Shown piece after piece: positions 35,629 through 45,757 of a DNA stretch of 64,000 nt. The position numbers and the translations under genes were made by a program. Origin of the DNA: DASQBT01 sp963782495 (GTDB lineage: Bacteria > Pseudomonadota > Gammaproteobacteria > Burkholderiales > Thiobacillaceae); contig CAWAJU010000006.1 in the NCBI GenBank assembly GCA_963782495.1, positions 1-64,000 on the forward strand, in the 5' to 3' direction. Below the pieces are notes generated by a model. That model was not told the origin of the DNA. It ran no database searches and saw only the letters and a list, made by a program, of their open reading frames with translations. How positions within the stretch are numbered: position 1 is the first letter of the stretch; the number at the start of each line of letters is the position of its first letter.

Positions 35629-36404
35629 GAGCTGGTCCGGACCAGGCTCTTGTCCAGCCGTGAGGCGATCACCACCAGAGTCAGGGTCAACAGCATGAGC
35701 AGGGTGGAAATTGCATTCACCTCCGGGGTTACGGCGATCTTGATCATGGAATAGATCTGCAAGGGCAGAGTGGAGACGCCCACGCCCGCGGTAAAAAAGG
35801 TGATGACGAAATCGTCCAGCGACAGGGCAAACGCCATCAGGGCGCCGGCTGCGATGCCGGGGCGGATGAGAGGAAGGGTCACCCAGCGAAAAGTCTGCCA
35901 GGGTGTGGCGCCCAGATCGCGAGCCGCTTCGAAGATCTTCTCATCCATGCCGGCCAGTCGCACCCTGACTACGATCGCGACAAAGCCGATGGAAAACGTG
36001 ATGTGGGCGAGGATGACCGACAACATGCCCAGGGTGAGATGCAAGACCTGGATGAAGAACACCAGCAGGGAGACGCCGAGCAGGATCTCCGGCATGGCCA
36101 CCGGTCCGATGACAAGAAACGGCAGCAGCCTCGGCCGGTAGCGGTGCATGGCCAATCCCGCCAGGGTGCCCAGGAATGTGGCACACAGGCTGGCGGTAAA
36201 TGCGATCAGCAGCGAATGGCCCGCCGCCGTCAGCATGTCCGCGTCAGCGGCCAGCACCTGATACCAGTGCAGGGTGAAACCCACCCATTCCGCATTGAGG
36301 CGCGAATTGTTGAAGGAGTAAATCACCACGATCAGCAGCGGCACATAGAGGAAGGCATATACCAGGCCAGCCGCAATATAGACCCATGGTGCCGGCTTAC
36401 GCAT
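35625..36404 (-). CDS. potC: Polyamine ABC transporter permease (PotC-like)
   Basis: A 259-residue permease with six predicted helices and the cytoplasmic loop EAARDLGATPWQTFRWVTLP that contacts the ATPase. It overlaps the preceding permease gene by 8 bp and the binding-protein gene by 4 bp. Confidence 0.88.
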   Translation of the reverse strand: MRKPAPWVYIAAGLVYAFLYVPLLIVVIYSFNNSRLNAEWVGFTLHWYQVLAADADMLTAAGHSLLIAFTASLCATFLGTLAGLAMHRYRPRLLPFLVIGPVAMPEILLGVSLLVFFIQVLHLTLGMLSVILAHITFSIGFVAIVVRVRLAGMDEKIFEAARDLGATPWQTFRWVTLPLIRPGIAAGALMAFALSLDDFVITFFTAGVGVSTLPLQIYSMIKIAVTPEVNAISTLLMLLTLTLVVIASRLDKSLVRTSS

Positions 36405-37290
36405 GACGCCTCCCTTGTCCGGCCAGCCTTCCCGCCAATGCCGCCAACGCCAGCACCGACAGCGTCAGCATTACGGAGAGCGTGGCGCCGAAGGGCCAGT
36501 CGCGCACGCCGAGGAACTGGTCCTTGATCAGGTTGCCGATCAGCATGTCGCGGGTGCCGCCCAGAATGTCCGGAATGGCGAACATGCCCAGCACCGGGAT
36601 GAACACCAGCGCCGAACCGGCGAACACCCCCGGCAGGGACAGTGGCCAGGTAACGCGCCAGAAGCGTTGCCAGGCATTCGCTCCCAAGTCCTGGGCCGCG
36701 TCCAGCCACAGCGGGTCGTGACGTTCCAGGCTCGTATAGAGCGGCAAGATCATGAAAGGCAGGTGGACGTACACCATCCCGACCAGTACCGCGAACGATG
36801 AGAACAGCAGGCTCACCGGCTCCAGTCCCACCAGAGCCAGCACCCCATTGACTGCTTTGGCCAGCGCCGCCTGGGGGCCGAGGATGATCATCCAGGCATA
36901 CACCCGGATGAGAAAATTGCTGGCGAAGGGCAGAATGGCAAGCAGCACCAGAAGGTCGCGATGCTTGCGCGCGCTGTGCGCAATCAGCCAGGCAACCGGA
37001 TAGGCCAGCAGCAGGCACAACAAGGTGCTCAGCGTGGCGACCAGCAAGGAGTGCAGGAAGATCTCGGTAAAGATGAAACCGCTGAAAAAAAACTGGTAGT
37101 TCTCCAGGGTGAGACCGTGGTCACCATTGCCGCGATCGGTCAGTGGCGCCAGGCCGCCGAACTCGCCCGGATATTGGAACGACGCCAAGGCGATGATCAG
37201 AAACGGCGCAAGAAAAAAGATCAGCAGGAACAGCGTGGGCGGGGTGCCCACCAGCCAGCGGATGTTGCGCCTTTCAGTCAGCCGAGACAT
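36397..37290 (-). CDS. potB: Polyamine ABC transporter permease (PotB-like)
   Basis: A 297-residue permease: N-terminal helix PPTLFLLIFFLAPFLIIALA, several further helices, and the ATPase-contact loop DAAQDLGANAWQRFWRVTWP. The ATG at 37290 lies inside the end of the ATPase gene (17-bp overlap), so it is preferred to longer starts inside that gene. Confidence 0.87.
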   Translation of the reverse strand: MSRLTERRNIRWLVGTPPTLFLLIFFLAPFLIIALASFQYPGEFGGLAPLTDRGNGDHGLTLENYQFFFSGFIFTEIFLHSLLVATLSTLLCLLLAYPVAWLIAHSARKHRDLLVLLAILPFASNFLIRVYAWMIILGPQAALAKAVNGVLALVGLEPVSLLFSSFAVLVGMVYVHLPFMILPLYTSLERHDPLWLDAAQDLGANAWQRFWRVTWPLSLPGVFAGSALVFIPVLGMFAIPDILGGTRDMLIGNLIKDQFLGVRDWPFGATLSVMLTLSVLALAALAGRLAGQGRRHA

Positions 37291-38359
37291 AGTGCCCTGC
37301 GGTGCGCGGCCACGCCACCCAGACCCGGTCGCCCGGCTCAAAAAATCGCGCGCGCCCGGCCGCGCTGTTGGGCAACAAGGCCTGGAGCGCGAGGCCATTG
37401 TCAAGCGACACCTTGTAGGTGGTGACGTCGCCCACGTAAAGAAAATCCACTACCTTGGCGCCGAAGCGGTTGTGGATATTCATCGGTTCATCGCGCTGCA
37501 GGCTGATCTGCTCCGGGCGCAGGGCAAGCGCACCGCGCTGGTGGACCTTCACGCCGGACTGCGACGGCGCAACAACCTGCCCCAACCCGGCGATCTCCAG
37601 GTTCAGGGTCTCGACATCAAGTGCAAGGATTGTTGCGTCGAGCAGATTGCAGTGGCCGATGAAGTCTGCGACGAAGCGATTGCGAGGACTGCCATAGATC
37701 CTGGAGGGCTCATCGAGCTGCTCGATGCGGCCCTCGCGCATCACCGCGATGCGATCTGACAGCGCCAGGGCTTCGTGCTGGTCGTGGGTCACATAGATGA
37801 AGGTAATCCCCACCGTGCGCTGCAGATTGATCAGTTCGAGTTGCATCTCTTCGCGCAGCTTCTTGTCCAGCGCGGCGAGCGGTTCGTCCAACAGAAGCAG
37901 GCGCGGGCGGTTTGCCAGAGCTCGGGCAATCGCGACCCTTTGCTGCTGCCCGCCGGAAAGTTCGTGCGGAAACTGGCCTGCCTGGTTGGCCAGATGCACG
38001 GATTCCAGCATTTCGTCCACCCGGCGCCTGATTTCTGCGGCTGGCGTTTTGATCATCTTGAGCGGAAAAGCGACGTTGTCCCAGGCCGTCAGGTGGGGAA
38101 ACAGGGCATAGCTTTGAAACACGGTGTGGATCGGCCGGACTTCAGGCGGCATCTGGGCGAGATCCGTGCCGTCCAACAAGATGCGGCCTGAATCGGGCTG
38201 GTCAAATCCGGCTATGAGGCGCAACAACGTGGTCTTGCCGCACCCCGAAGGGCCCAGCAGGGTGAAGAATTCTCCCGCTTCGACGCTGAAACTCAGATCC
38301 CGGACCGCGTCAAACGTGCCGAAACGGCGGGTGAGTGTGCGAATTTCCAGCAGGGCCAT
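37274..38359 (-). CDS. potA: Polyamine ABC transporter ATP-binding protein (PotA-like)
   Basis: A 361-residue ATPase. Walker A GPSGCGKTT, signature LSGGQQQRVAIARAL, Walker B LLLLDEPLAALD, switch His in YVTHDQHEA; residues about 240-355 form the TOBE regulatory domain typical of PotA. It is the first gene of the four-gene transporter operon. Confidence 0.9.
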   Translation of the reverse strand: MALLEIRTLTRRFGTFDAVRDLSFSVEAGEFFTLLGPSGCGKTTLLRLIAGFDQPDSGRILLDGTDLAQMPPEVRPIHTVFQSYALFPHLTAWDNVAFPLKMIKTPAAEIRRRVDEMLESVHLANQAGQFPHELSGGQQQRVAIARALANRPRLLLLDEPLAALDKKLREEMQLELINLQRTVGITFIYVTHDQHEALALSDRIAVMREGRIEQLDEPSRIYGSPRNRFVADFIGHCNLLDATILALDVETLNLEIAGLGQVVAPSQSGVKVHQRGALALRPEQISLQRDEPMNIHNRFGAKVVDFLYVGDVTTYKVSLDNGLALQALLPNSAAGRARFFEPGDRVWVAWPRTAGHYVSAD

Positions 38360-38442
38360 GGTGCCTCAATGGGCGATCATCTTCCGCTGATTCTACCCGT
38401 CACCCTGATTGCGGGTGAATCTGCAATCTTGCGCCGTTGCGC

Positions 38443-40644
38443 TCAGGCGATCGCCCCCAGGCTGTTGTCCAATCCACCCATACCCTCGAGCATGCGGGTG
38501 GCGTCCCAGGACGAAACCGGCGCACTGAACAAGAAGCCCTGCATCTCGTTGCAATCCAGCCTGCGCAGGATGTCCAGCTGATCTTCCGTTTCCACCCCTT
38601 CGGCCACCACATTCAGGTTCAGCCCCTTGCCCATGCCCACGATGGCGTTGACGATCGGTGAAGGCTCGTTGGGGATCAGTTCCTTGATGAAGGACTGGTC
38701 GATCTTCAAGGTGTGGATGGGGAACTTGCTCAGATACTTGAACGAACTGTAGCCAGTGCCGAAATCATCGACCGCGATCTTGACGCCGACCGAAGCGAGC
38801 CGGCCCAGCTTGATCGCGTTGGCTTCCAGATCACGCATCAGCAGTGTCTCGGTGATTTCCAGCTCCATGTATTCGCTTTCGACCGCATGTATTTGCATGG
38901 AGCGCATGACGCTGTCGACAAAATCGGGATTCTCCAACTGGCGCGCGGAAATGTTGACCGACATACGAACCATGGGCAGTCCTGCCTTCTTCCACTCCGC
39001 CATTTGGGCTGAGGCCGCACGCAACACCCATTCCCCCATTGGGACAATCACCCCGGTTTCCTCCGCAACAGGGATGAATTCACCCGGCGACAGCAGGCCA
39101 CGCTCGGGATGCCACCAACGCAGCAAGGCTTCAAAGCCGCGGATCGCACCGGTCGCAATATCCACCAGCGGTTGGTAAAACAGCACGAACTCGTTGCGCG
39201 CCAAGGCGCGGCGCAGATCGGCTTCGACCTGCAGGCGAGTCGAATAGGGCGCCTGCATCCCCGGCTGCCAAAACTGCAAGCGCGTGCGACCCTGGGCCTT
39301 GGCCTGATACATGGCGATTTCGGCCTGGCGAATCAGCATGTCCACCATGTCGCCATCGCTTGGCGCCATGCACGCGCCGATACTGACTGACAGATAGAGT
39401 TCATGGGCCTTGATCTGCAGGGGCTTGTTCAGGGTGTTGATGATCTTGCGGCCGATCTGTTCGACATCCTCGTAGGTCAGGACCCCCGGCAACAGCAGGC
39501 CGAACTCGTCGCCGCCGAGCCGGGCCAGGGTATCGCCCTCGCGCAGGCAGGCACGCAGCCGGCTGGCCATATAGATCAGGAGTTCATCGCCATAACCATG
39601 GCCGAGGGTGTCGTTGATGACCTTGAAGTGATCCAGATCCAGAATCAGGATGGCCATGGTCTGGTGGCTGCGCTTGGACTGGGCGAGTGCGAGGCCAAGG
39701 TGGTCCCGGTATAGCGCTCGGTTGGGCAGGCCGGTGAGCAAGTCATGATAGGCCTGATAGTAGACCGTCTCTTCCGCCTGCTTGCGGTCGGACACGTCTT
39801 TGGCCACGCCGTAGGTACCCATGAAACGGGTCTCGAATTTGTTGTCGGTTGGTTCGTACATGCCGGTGGCGCTGAGTTCTACCGTGCGATAACGCCCCGT
39901 CATGATGCGTGGACGGCGGTGTCCGGGATTGAACTTGAGCCGCAATTCGACGTTCCTCGCGCAGCGTTCTGAGGTGCGCCGCTCGTTGAATACATGCTCG
40001 GCCCGCGCCATGTCTTCATCATGAATCAGGCAGGTGTAATGTTGCCCTATCAGTTCCTCCTTGTTGTAGCCCAACAGGTTTCCCACCCGCTCATTGATGA
40101 AGGTGAAGCGTCCCTCCTGGTCGAGGGTATAGATGAAATCCGGGGAGCTGTTTACCAGAAACCGGTGCCACTTTTCCGACTGCTGCAGACGCTGAAGGAT
40201 GAGGTTGTTCTCCTTTTCCAGGCGGCGTTTGTCGAGTGTGTTGTAGATGCGCCGCAGCAACTCGTCCGGTTCGTAGGGCTTGCGGATGAAATCAGTAGCG
40301 CCGCCTCTGAGCGCACGAATAGCACTCTCGATCGAGGCGTCGCCGGAGACCACAATCACCGGCGTCTCCACACTGCGGTCGGAAAGAAACCTGAGCACTT
40401 CCGCGCCGCCCAGATCGGGCATGCACAAGTCCAGCAGGATCAGGTCATACTGTTGCCTGAAAATGGCGCTCAGCGCCTCACGTCCTCCCAGGGCGGTGGT
40501 CACATCGTAGCCCTTCAAGCTCAGCAGCTCCGAGAGTCCTTCAAGTATCAATGGTTCGTCGTCCACAATCAGAATGCGGGGCGTCTGACCCAGGCGTCCC
40601 AGCTCCTGAATCTGATTTCCCGGTTGGCCGATTTCAGTCTTCAT
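38443..40644 (-). CDS. Response regulator with PAS, GGDEF and EAL domains
   Basis: A 733-residue c-di-GMP signalling protein. The receiver domain (22-140) has the phospho-acceptor Asp in DLILLDLCMPD and the Lys in FIRKPYEPD. A PAS domain spans 155-285. The GGDEF domain (about 295-460) has an intact ARLGGDEFG active site, and the EAL domain (about 475-720) has FEALLRWWHP, EITETLL, VDDFGTGYSSF and AEGVET. Both cyclase and phosphodiesterase sites look competent. It follows the histidine kinase gene by 27 bp, so the two are a likely cognate pair. Confidence 0.92.
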   Translation of the reverse strand: MKTEIGQPGNQIQELGRLGQTPRILIVDDEPLILEGLSELLSLKGYDVTTALGGREALSAIFRQQYDLILLDLCMPDLGGAEVLRFLSDRSVETPVIVVSGDASIESAIRALRGGATDFIRKPYEPDELLRRIYNTLDKRRLEKENNLILQRLQQSEKWHRFLVNSSPDFIYTLDQEGRFTFINERVGNLLGYNKEELIGQHYTCLIHDEDMARAEHVFNERRTSERCARNVELRLKFNPGHRRPRIMTGRYRTVELSATGMYEPTDNKFETRFMGTYGVAKDVSDRKQAEETVYYQAYHDLLTGLPNRALYRDHLGLALAQSKRSHQTMAILILDLDHFKVINDTLGHGYGDELLIYMASRLRACLREGDTLARLGGDEFGLLLPGVLTYEDVEQIGRKIINTLNKPLQIKAHELYLSVSIGACMAPSDGDMVDMLIRQAEIAMYQAKAQGRTRLQFWQPGMQAPYSTRLQVEADLRRALARNEFVLFYQPLVDIATGAIRGFEALLRWWHPERGLLSPGEFIPVAEETGVIVPMGEWVLRAASAQMAEWKKAGLPMVRMSVNISARQLENPDFVDSVMRSMQIHAVESEYMELEITETLLMRDLEANAIKLGRLASVGVKIAVDDFGTGYSSFKYLSKFPIHTLKIDQSFIKELIPNEPSPIVNAIVGMGKGLNLNVVAEGVETEDQLDILRRLDCNEMQGFLFSAPVSSWDATRMLEGMGGLDNSLGAIA

Positions 40645-40671
40645 GTCCTCGCCTTCCCACTCTACTTGTCC

Positions 40672-42627
40672 TTATCCCGCGATCTTCAGGTTGATCCGGG
40701 CAACCTGGCTGATCGGCAAGAGGATACGAAATTCCGTCCCGTTCTGTCCGGTATCGCATTCGATTTCTCCTCCCAGGCTCTTTACCAGATTGCGGCTGAT
40801 AGACAGGCCCAGGCCGGCATGATCCCCGCCCTTGCAGCTGTCCACCGGTTCATACAGCCGCTCCAGTACCGCGTCCGGCAGGCCGGGGCCGTTATCACGC
40901 ACTGCAATTTCCAGCCGCTGCGGACTCATATCCGCGCGCATCTGAGTGGAAAAAATCAGACGCCCGCCACGCGGCATGGCTTCCACTGCATTCTTGGCCA
41001 GATTGAGCAAGACCTGCTTGAGTTTGTCCCGATGAGTGGGAATCTGCGGAATATCCGGATCCAGATCGATCTGCACACTGATGCGATTGGGCACGAACAA
41101 CGTGCCCAAGGACATGCGAACCAGCTCCGAGATCACCGGATTTACCGCGACGTTGCTGGTTTCCTCCGCCGGAACCAGGAAATCCTGCTCGATGGGCCCC
41201 TTCGACAGTTCCCGCAGAATACGGGCAACGCGTTCGATTTCGTCGTTAATGATTTTCAAGTCGCGCTGCGACGAAACATCCGACTCCAACTTGCTCGCCA
41301 GGAGCTTGACGTAGTTGCGCATGATGGTAAGGGGATTGGCCACTTCATGGACCGCCCTGCGCACCTGGTCACGCGGGATTGCATCCCGCGCCGGAGCCTC
41401 TTGAAGCGGCGTGACGGCCGATTGACCCTGCGGTCTCAGTCCGGCCCCTATTCTTGCAACAAGGCGTTGCCAGGAGTGTTCATCCTCCAGTTGTTCGGCG
41501 GAATTCACCAACGCCAGGACAGCCTCAACGTGCGAATTGGAACTCAATGGCTGATAAAGAATCGTGTGTGCTTGCAAGATACGGGCGATCTGTTCATCCC
41601 GCACGGTGTAGCGGTCTGCGTCTTCCCTGGTCCAGCGCACTGGTCTGCCCTGGGCCGCCAGCGACAGACATGCCAAAGGGTCATCCAGCGAAAAGTTCAA
41701 TTCCTGCAATGCCGGCGGTAGGCTGGAATCTTCCATCAGGCGCAGCGCGCCGAGCTCGCGATCCATTATGAATAATATGGCCCCGGATACGCCAAACACT
41801 AAGGGTAGCAGTTCGCTCAGACTTTTCCCCAGTGTTTCCAAGGAGACAGGGGCTGGCAGTGCATCCTGGAACACGCCGGCAATGGCGAACCCGCTGTACG
41901 CCCGGATCAATTGCGCCGTTGCCCCGGCACCCCCCTTGGTCATGCCGGATTCTTCCGAGCTCTCCATGCCGTAGCGGCGTGCCAGGAGGTCCAACTGCAC
42001 TTCGGCACGCTGAGCGATGGCTTCCACCTCTGCCCTATCCATGCCCAGGTCAGCAAGTGCGGCATGCGCGTTCACTCCGTCGCTTGGCGCGTCCCCACTC
42101 GCCAAGGCATAGGCGGCATGAACCACCTTGACCAAGGCATGGGCAGTTTTGACGCGGACCAGGGGAACACGACAATAACGCACGGCATCGGCAATCAAGC
42201 CGTAAGCATCCAGCTTGCCCTGACCAGCGTGAACTGCGCCTTCTCCCATGCCCTGAACGCGCAAGCAATCCTCCAGATTGTGAAACAGCCCCGCAAGCCA
42301 GGCCCACTCGCCCGGACAGGCCTCGCTCCGTTCCGCAATCTCCTGGGCGAGCAGGGCGACCTTGATGCTGTTCGACCAGCATTCCCGAAGCGCAGACATC
42401 AATTCAGGGGCTGGCGGCAAAAGTGAGAGCGCAAGCGCGCGGATCTGGCCAAGCGAATAGCAGGCAAGCGCAGGCCTTATCAGTTCCGGGCTGCGCGGCG
42501 TCGGCGCAGGCAAAGGCGACGAAGTCAACAGGCGCATCGCCAGGAAAGGGTCATGGAGAAAAAAAGGCGCAAAGTCGCCCACCCCGGATTCGTTCCGGAC
42601 GCAAGCCTCTACCAGCTCCACCAACAC
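40672..42627 (-). CDS. HDOD-GAF sensor histidine kinase
   Basis: A 651-residue protein. Residues 1-220 resemble an HDOD domain (FLHDPFLAMRLL, ECWSNSIKVALLAQEIA, LFHNLEDCL). A GAF-like region at about 265-400 follows. The kinase core has the H-box RRAVHEVANPLTIMRNY, N-box LLNLAKNAVEAM, G1 DNGPGLP and G2 GLGLSI. It has no transmembrane helix, so it is cytosolic. The annotated start is a GTG without a good ribosome site; the frame stays open upstream (IVQVTPWV), so a non-ATG start further upstream is possible. Confidence 0.85.
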   Translation of the reverse strand: MLVELVEACVRNESGVGDFAPFFLHDPFLAMRLLTSSPLPAPTPRSPELIRPALACYSLGQIRALALSLLPPAPELMSALRECWSNSIKVALLAQEIAERSEACPGEWAWLAGLFHNLEDCLRVQGMGEGAVHAGQGKLDAYGLIADAVRYCRVPLVRVKTAHALVKVVHAAYALASGDAPSDGVNAHAALADLGMDRAEVEAIAQRAEVQLDLLARRYGMESSEESGMTKGGAGATAQLIRAYSGFAIAGVFQDALPAPVSLETLGKSLSELLPLVFGVSGAILFIMDRELGALRLMEDSSLPPALQELNFSLDDPLACLSLAAQGRPVRWTREDADRYTVRDEQIARILQAHTILYQPLSSNSHVEAVLALVNSAEQLEDEHSWQRLVARIGAGLRPQGQSAVTPLQEAPARDAIPRDQVRRAVHEVANPLTIMRNYVKLLASKLESDVSSQRDLKIINDEIERVARILRELSKGPIEQDFLVPAEETSNVAVNPVISELVRMSLGTLFVPNRISVQIDLDPDIPQIPTHRDKLKQVLLNLAKNAVEAMPRGGRLIFSTQMRADMSPQRLEIAVRDNGPGLPDAVLERLYEPVDSCKGGDHAGLGLSISRNLVKSLGGEIECDTGQNGTEFRILLPISQVARINLKIAG

Positions 42628-42845
42628 CCATGGCGTGACTTGAACAATGCTTAGATTATTTTTTTTAGGTAAAATCTCCGCTACTCCCCGTAACGCACTA
42701 TATATAAATAGATTTTAGCGTCATGGTCAATTGGTATAAGGTAATATGATTAAATAGCGTCATTGCGTCGTGACGACATTCAAGTTTGAAACGCTTTGTC
42801 CGCTTGTTTGTGAAGGTAATTCACAGTATGGCCGAAATCCGGAAA

Positions 42846-43796
42846 ATGATGATCAGTATGCGCACACTTACTCTCAGTATCTTTCTCGGGGCGACTCTGA
42901 GCTTGGCACTTCAGGGCCCGGCTTATTCCGAACCGGAAGCTCAAGCACCCCAAGTCGGCCAAGACACCCAGGAGCATGCGCCGGACCTGTCCGCCATTGC
43001 CGCCATTGTCTACGATCAGCACACGGGCCAGATTCTGCTGTCGAAAAACCCTGCGTTGCAGAGTCCCATCGCCTCCATCACCAAACTGATGACCGCGGTC
43101 GTGCTGATGGACGCCGGGGTCGACATGAACCAGCGCATCGCGATCGCGCGTGACGACGTGGATCATCTGAAAGGCACTCGTTCCCGCCTGCCGGTTGGGG
43201 CCGTTTACACCCGCGAACAGTTGCTCAACATGGCGCTGATCGCGTCTGAAAACCGTGCCGCCCATGCCTTGGGCCGCACCGCATTTGCCGGCGGAGAAAG
43301 CGAATTTGTCGCCGCAATGAACCGCAAAGCGCGCCAACTTGGCATGCTGAACACTATCTACGCGGACCCGACCGGCCTTGACAGCACCAACCGTTCGACC
43401 GCCGAAGACTTGGTCAAACTTGTCAATTATGCCTACCTGAATTATCCCGAAATCCGCCGCATTGCCTCCACCGGCGAGTACAACCTGGGCTTTCAGCGGG
43501 TGGTGCTGAGATCACGGAGCCACAGGCACCACCATTACGCCAGAAGGGTCTGTTACCGGCAAGTGGCATTCAACAACACCAATCGGCTCACCAGGGAGGG
43601 CGAGTGGGAAATCGGCTTATCCAAGACCGGCTTCATCAATGAGGCGGGCCACTGCCTGGTGATGCAGGCCCGCATCGCCCAACGTGAAGTGATCATCGTA
43701 CTGCTGGACACGCCGGGCAAATCCAACCGCATCGGCGATGCCACCCGCATCAAGCAATGGTTGGAAAGTAAGTTCCAGGTGCGCAACCTGTCTTAA
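42846..43796 (+). CDS. pbpG: D-alanyl-D-alanine endopeptidase (PBP7 type)
   Basis: A periplasmic penicillin-binding peptidase of the S11 family that trims peptidoglycan cross-links. A signal sequence (TLTLSIFLGATLSLALQG) is followed by the catalytic motifs SITK (SxxK), SEN (SxN) and SKTGF (KTG). Between about residues 219 and 237 a stretch rich in Arg and His (RSHRHHHYARR) looks foreign to the family and may be an insertion or local frame error. Starts at 42846, 42849 and 42858 are all possible. Confidence 0.85.
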   Translation: MMISMRTLTLSIFLGATLSLALQGPAYSEPEAQAPQVGQDTQEHAPDLSAIAAIVYDQHTGQILLSKNPALQSPIASITKLMTAVVLMDAGVDMNQRIAIARDDVDHLKGTRSRLPVGAVYTREQLLNMALIASENRAAHALGRTAFAGGESEFVAAMNRKARQLGMLNTIYADPTGLDSTNRSTAEDLVKLVNYAYLNYPEIRRIASTGEYNLGFQRVVLRSRSHRHHHYARRVCYRQVAFNNTNRLTREGEWEIGLSKTGFINEAGHCLVMQARIAQREVIIVLLDTPGKSNRIGDATRIKQWLESKFQVRNLS

Positions 43797-43840
43797 GGCC
43801 GCTTCAGTTTCGTCCCGCATAACCGGGGCGTCGTAAATTC

Positions 43841-44791
43841 ATGCATTCCACGTTTGCTGGCCTGCTGCTCAAGGTCGTGCTGCCCATCGCCTTGCTCATT
43901 GGTGCAGGTGGCATTTGGGCGCGCTTTGGCAAGGGAGTCCCTGCCGATCAGCTGCGCGCCGAAATTGGCCGCATGGTCATCAACCTGTTTGCCCCCGCGC
44001 TGCTGTTTGCGGTCACCGCCACCACCGCAATAGACCGGCATTTGCTGATGGTTCCCGCCATTGTCGGGGCCACCACGCTGGGCGCAGGCGGGTTGCTCTA
44101 CCTGCTGTTCTTCAAGAGTCCCTTGGGACGCGATCTTTCCGACCCCACTCGCGCCACCCTGTTGTTGTGCGGCATGTTCGGCAACGTGTTGTTCATGGGC
44201 CTGCCACTGCTGGGGTTTGTATTTGGTCTATCCGGCGAGCGCTATCCGGTGTTTGCCGATGTGCTCGCCACCACCCCGCTGGTCTGGACCTTGGGGGTGT
44301 GGGTGGCCACCCGGCTTGGCAGCCATCATCCCGAACAGGGCAAGGGATTCTGGCACACCCTGCTGCGCCTGCCGCCGGTCTGGGCATTTGTCGTCGGCAT
44401 GGCTTGCAATGCGCTGAATCTTCCGGTGGAACCGCTGGCGCGTGCCGCCCGTTTCATGGGCCAGCCCACCATCCCGCTGATGATATTTGTCATTGGCCTG
44501 GCCGTACCCTGGCAGGGATTGCGGCCCAATCTGCCAGTAATGGTCGCAGTCTCAGTCAAGCTTGTCCTCATGCCTGTCCTGGCGTTGGGGGCGCTGCACT
44601 TGGCGGGTCTCGGCGTGGACGAAGCGGCGCTCGCCGCAGTGGTAGAAACCGCCGTACCAACCATGGTGCTGGCCATTGTCTTCGCAGACCTGTTTCATCT
44701 TGATACGCGTACCGCAGCCCTGGTCATGGGTTGGAGCACCCTATCTTCCATCTTGACGCTGCCCGCCTGGTTGTTCATCCTGCACCTATAA
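43841..44791 (+). CDS. AEC-family transporter
   Basis: A 316-residue membrane protein with about ten hydrophobic helices in two five-helix halves. Family features include INLFAPALLFAVTAT near helix 2, LLLCGMFGNVLFMGLPLLGF and, in the second half, VVETAVPTMVLAIVFADLF. Members export or import small carboxylates or auxin-like acids. It lies 44 bp after pbpG and 60 bp before glxR, on the same strand; glyoxylate-related acids are a possible substrate. Confidence 0.85.
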   Translation: MHSTFAGLLLKVVLPIALLIGAGGIWARFGKGVPADQLRAEIGRMVINLFAPALLFAVTATTAIDRHLLMVPAIVGATTLGAGGLLYLLFFKSPLGRDLSDPTRATLLLCGMFGNVLFMGLPLLGFVFGLSGERYPVFADVLATTPLVWTLGVWVATRLGSHHPEQGKGFWHTLLRLPPVWAFVVGMACNALNLPVEPLARAARFMGQPTIPLMIFVIGLAVPWQGLRPNLPVMVAVSVKLVLMPVLALGALHLAGLGVDEAALAAVVETAVPTMVLAIVFADLFHLDTRTAALVMGWSTLSSILTLPAWLFILHL

Positions 44792-44851
44792 GCTGCGCGC
44801 ATCGTTCCGCAAATTTGCGCCGGCAAAATGGCGAAGCACAGGAGGAACATC

Positions 44852-45736
44852 ATGCGCATCGGCTTCATTGGTACCGGCATCATGGGTCGTCCCATGGCGC
44901 TCAATCTCATCAGGGCCGGTCATGATCTGCTGGTGTATGGCAGGCGATTCGACACGCTGGAACCCTTGCTGGTCGCAGGTGCGCTGGGCAAGGGGACGCC
45001 GGCCGAGGTTGCAGAAGGCGCCGACATCACCATCACCATGTTGCCCGACACCCACGCGGTGGAAGAAGTCATCCTCGGCGAGCGCGGTGCAATGATGGGG
45101 GCGAAGCCGGGCTCGATCCTGGTGGATATGAGCTCGATCTCACCCAACGCGACCATCGAAGTTGCCGCGAAGCTGGCAGCGCAAGGCATCGAAATGCTGG
45201 ACGCGCCTGTATCCGGGGGCGAGGTGGGCGCGCGCGACGGCACCCTGTCCATCATGGTGGGCGGCAAATCTGAAGTGTTCGAACGGGTGCGTCCGCTGTT
45301 CGAGGTACTCGGCAGGAATATCGTCCATGTAGGCGGCAATGGCGCCGGACAGGTGACGAAGGCATGTAATCAGCTTGTGTTCAGCCTGACACTGGAAGGC
45401 GTTGCCGAAGCCTTCTTGCTGGCGCGCAGCAACGGGGTTGATCCGGCCAAGGTGCGCGAAGCGCTGCTGGGCGGCTATGCCAACAGCCGCATTCTGGAAG
45501 TGCACGGGCAGCGCATGCTGCAAGGGGACTTCAAGCCGGGCTTCAAGCTGCGGCTGCACGACAAGGATATGAAAATCGTGCTGGACAATGCGCGTGAGCA
45601 GGGCCTGGCCCTGCCCGGCATCGCGTGCGTAGCGCAGCGCATCCACGACCTGGTTGGAGCTGGTGATGGCGAACTCGACTCCACAGCAGTCTTGCGCGCG
45701 TTGGAGCGGGAAAACGCTAGCCAGGGAAGCAACTGA
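44852..45736 (+). CDS. glxR: 2-hydroxy-3-oxopropionate (tartronate semialdehyde) reductase
   Basis: A 294-residue NAD(P)-dependent beta-hydroxyacid dehydrogenase. The N-terminal Rossmann motif is GFIGTGIMGRPMALNL, the substrate loop DAPVSGGEVGARDGTLSIMV, and the catalytic Lys lies in GAGQVTKACNQ. AGGAGG ends 7 bp before the ATG at 44852. It reduces tartronate semialdehyde made from glyoxylate, which links to the glycolate oxidase genes nearby. Confidence 0.9.
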   Translation: MRIGFIGTGIMGRPMALNLIRAGHDLLVYGRRFDTLEPLLVAGALGKGTPAEVAEGADITITMLPDTHAVEEVILGERGAMMGAKPGSILVDMSSISPNATIEVAAKLAAQGIEMLDAPVSGGEVGARDGTLSIMVGGKSEVFERVRPLFEVLGRNIVHVGGNGAGQVTKACNQLVFSLTLEGVAEAFLLARSNGVDPAKVREALLGGYANSRILEVHGQRMLQGDFKPGFKLRLHDKDMKIVLDNAREQGLALPGIACVAQRIHDLVGAGDGELDSTAVLRALERENASQGSN

Positions 45737-45757
45737 GTCTTTGCGCAAACACAGGTT

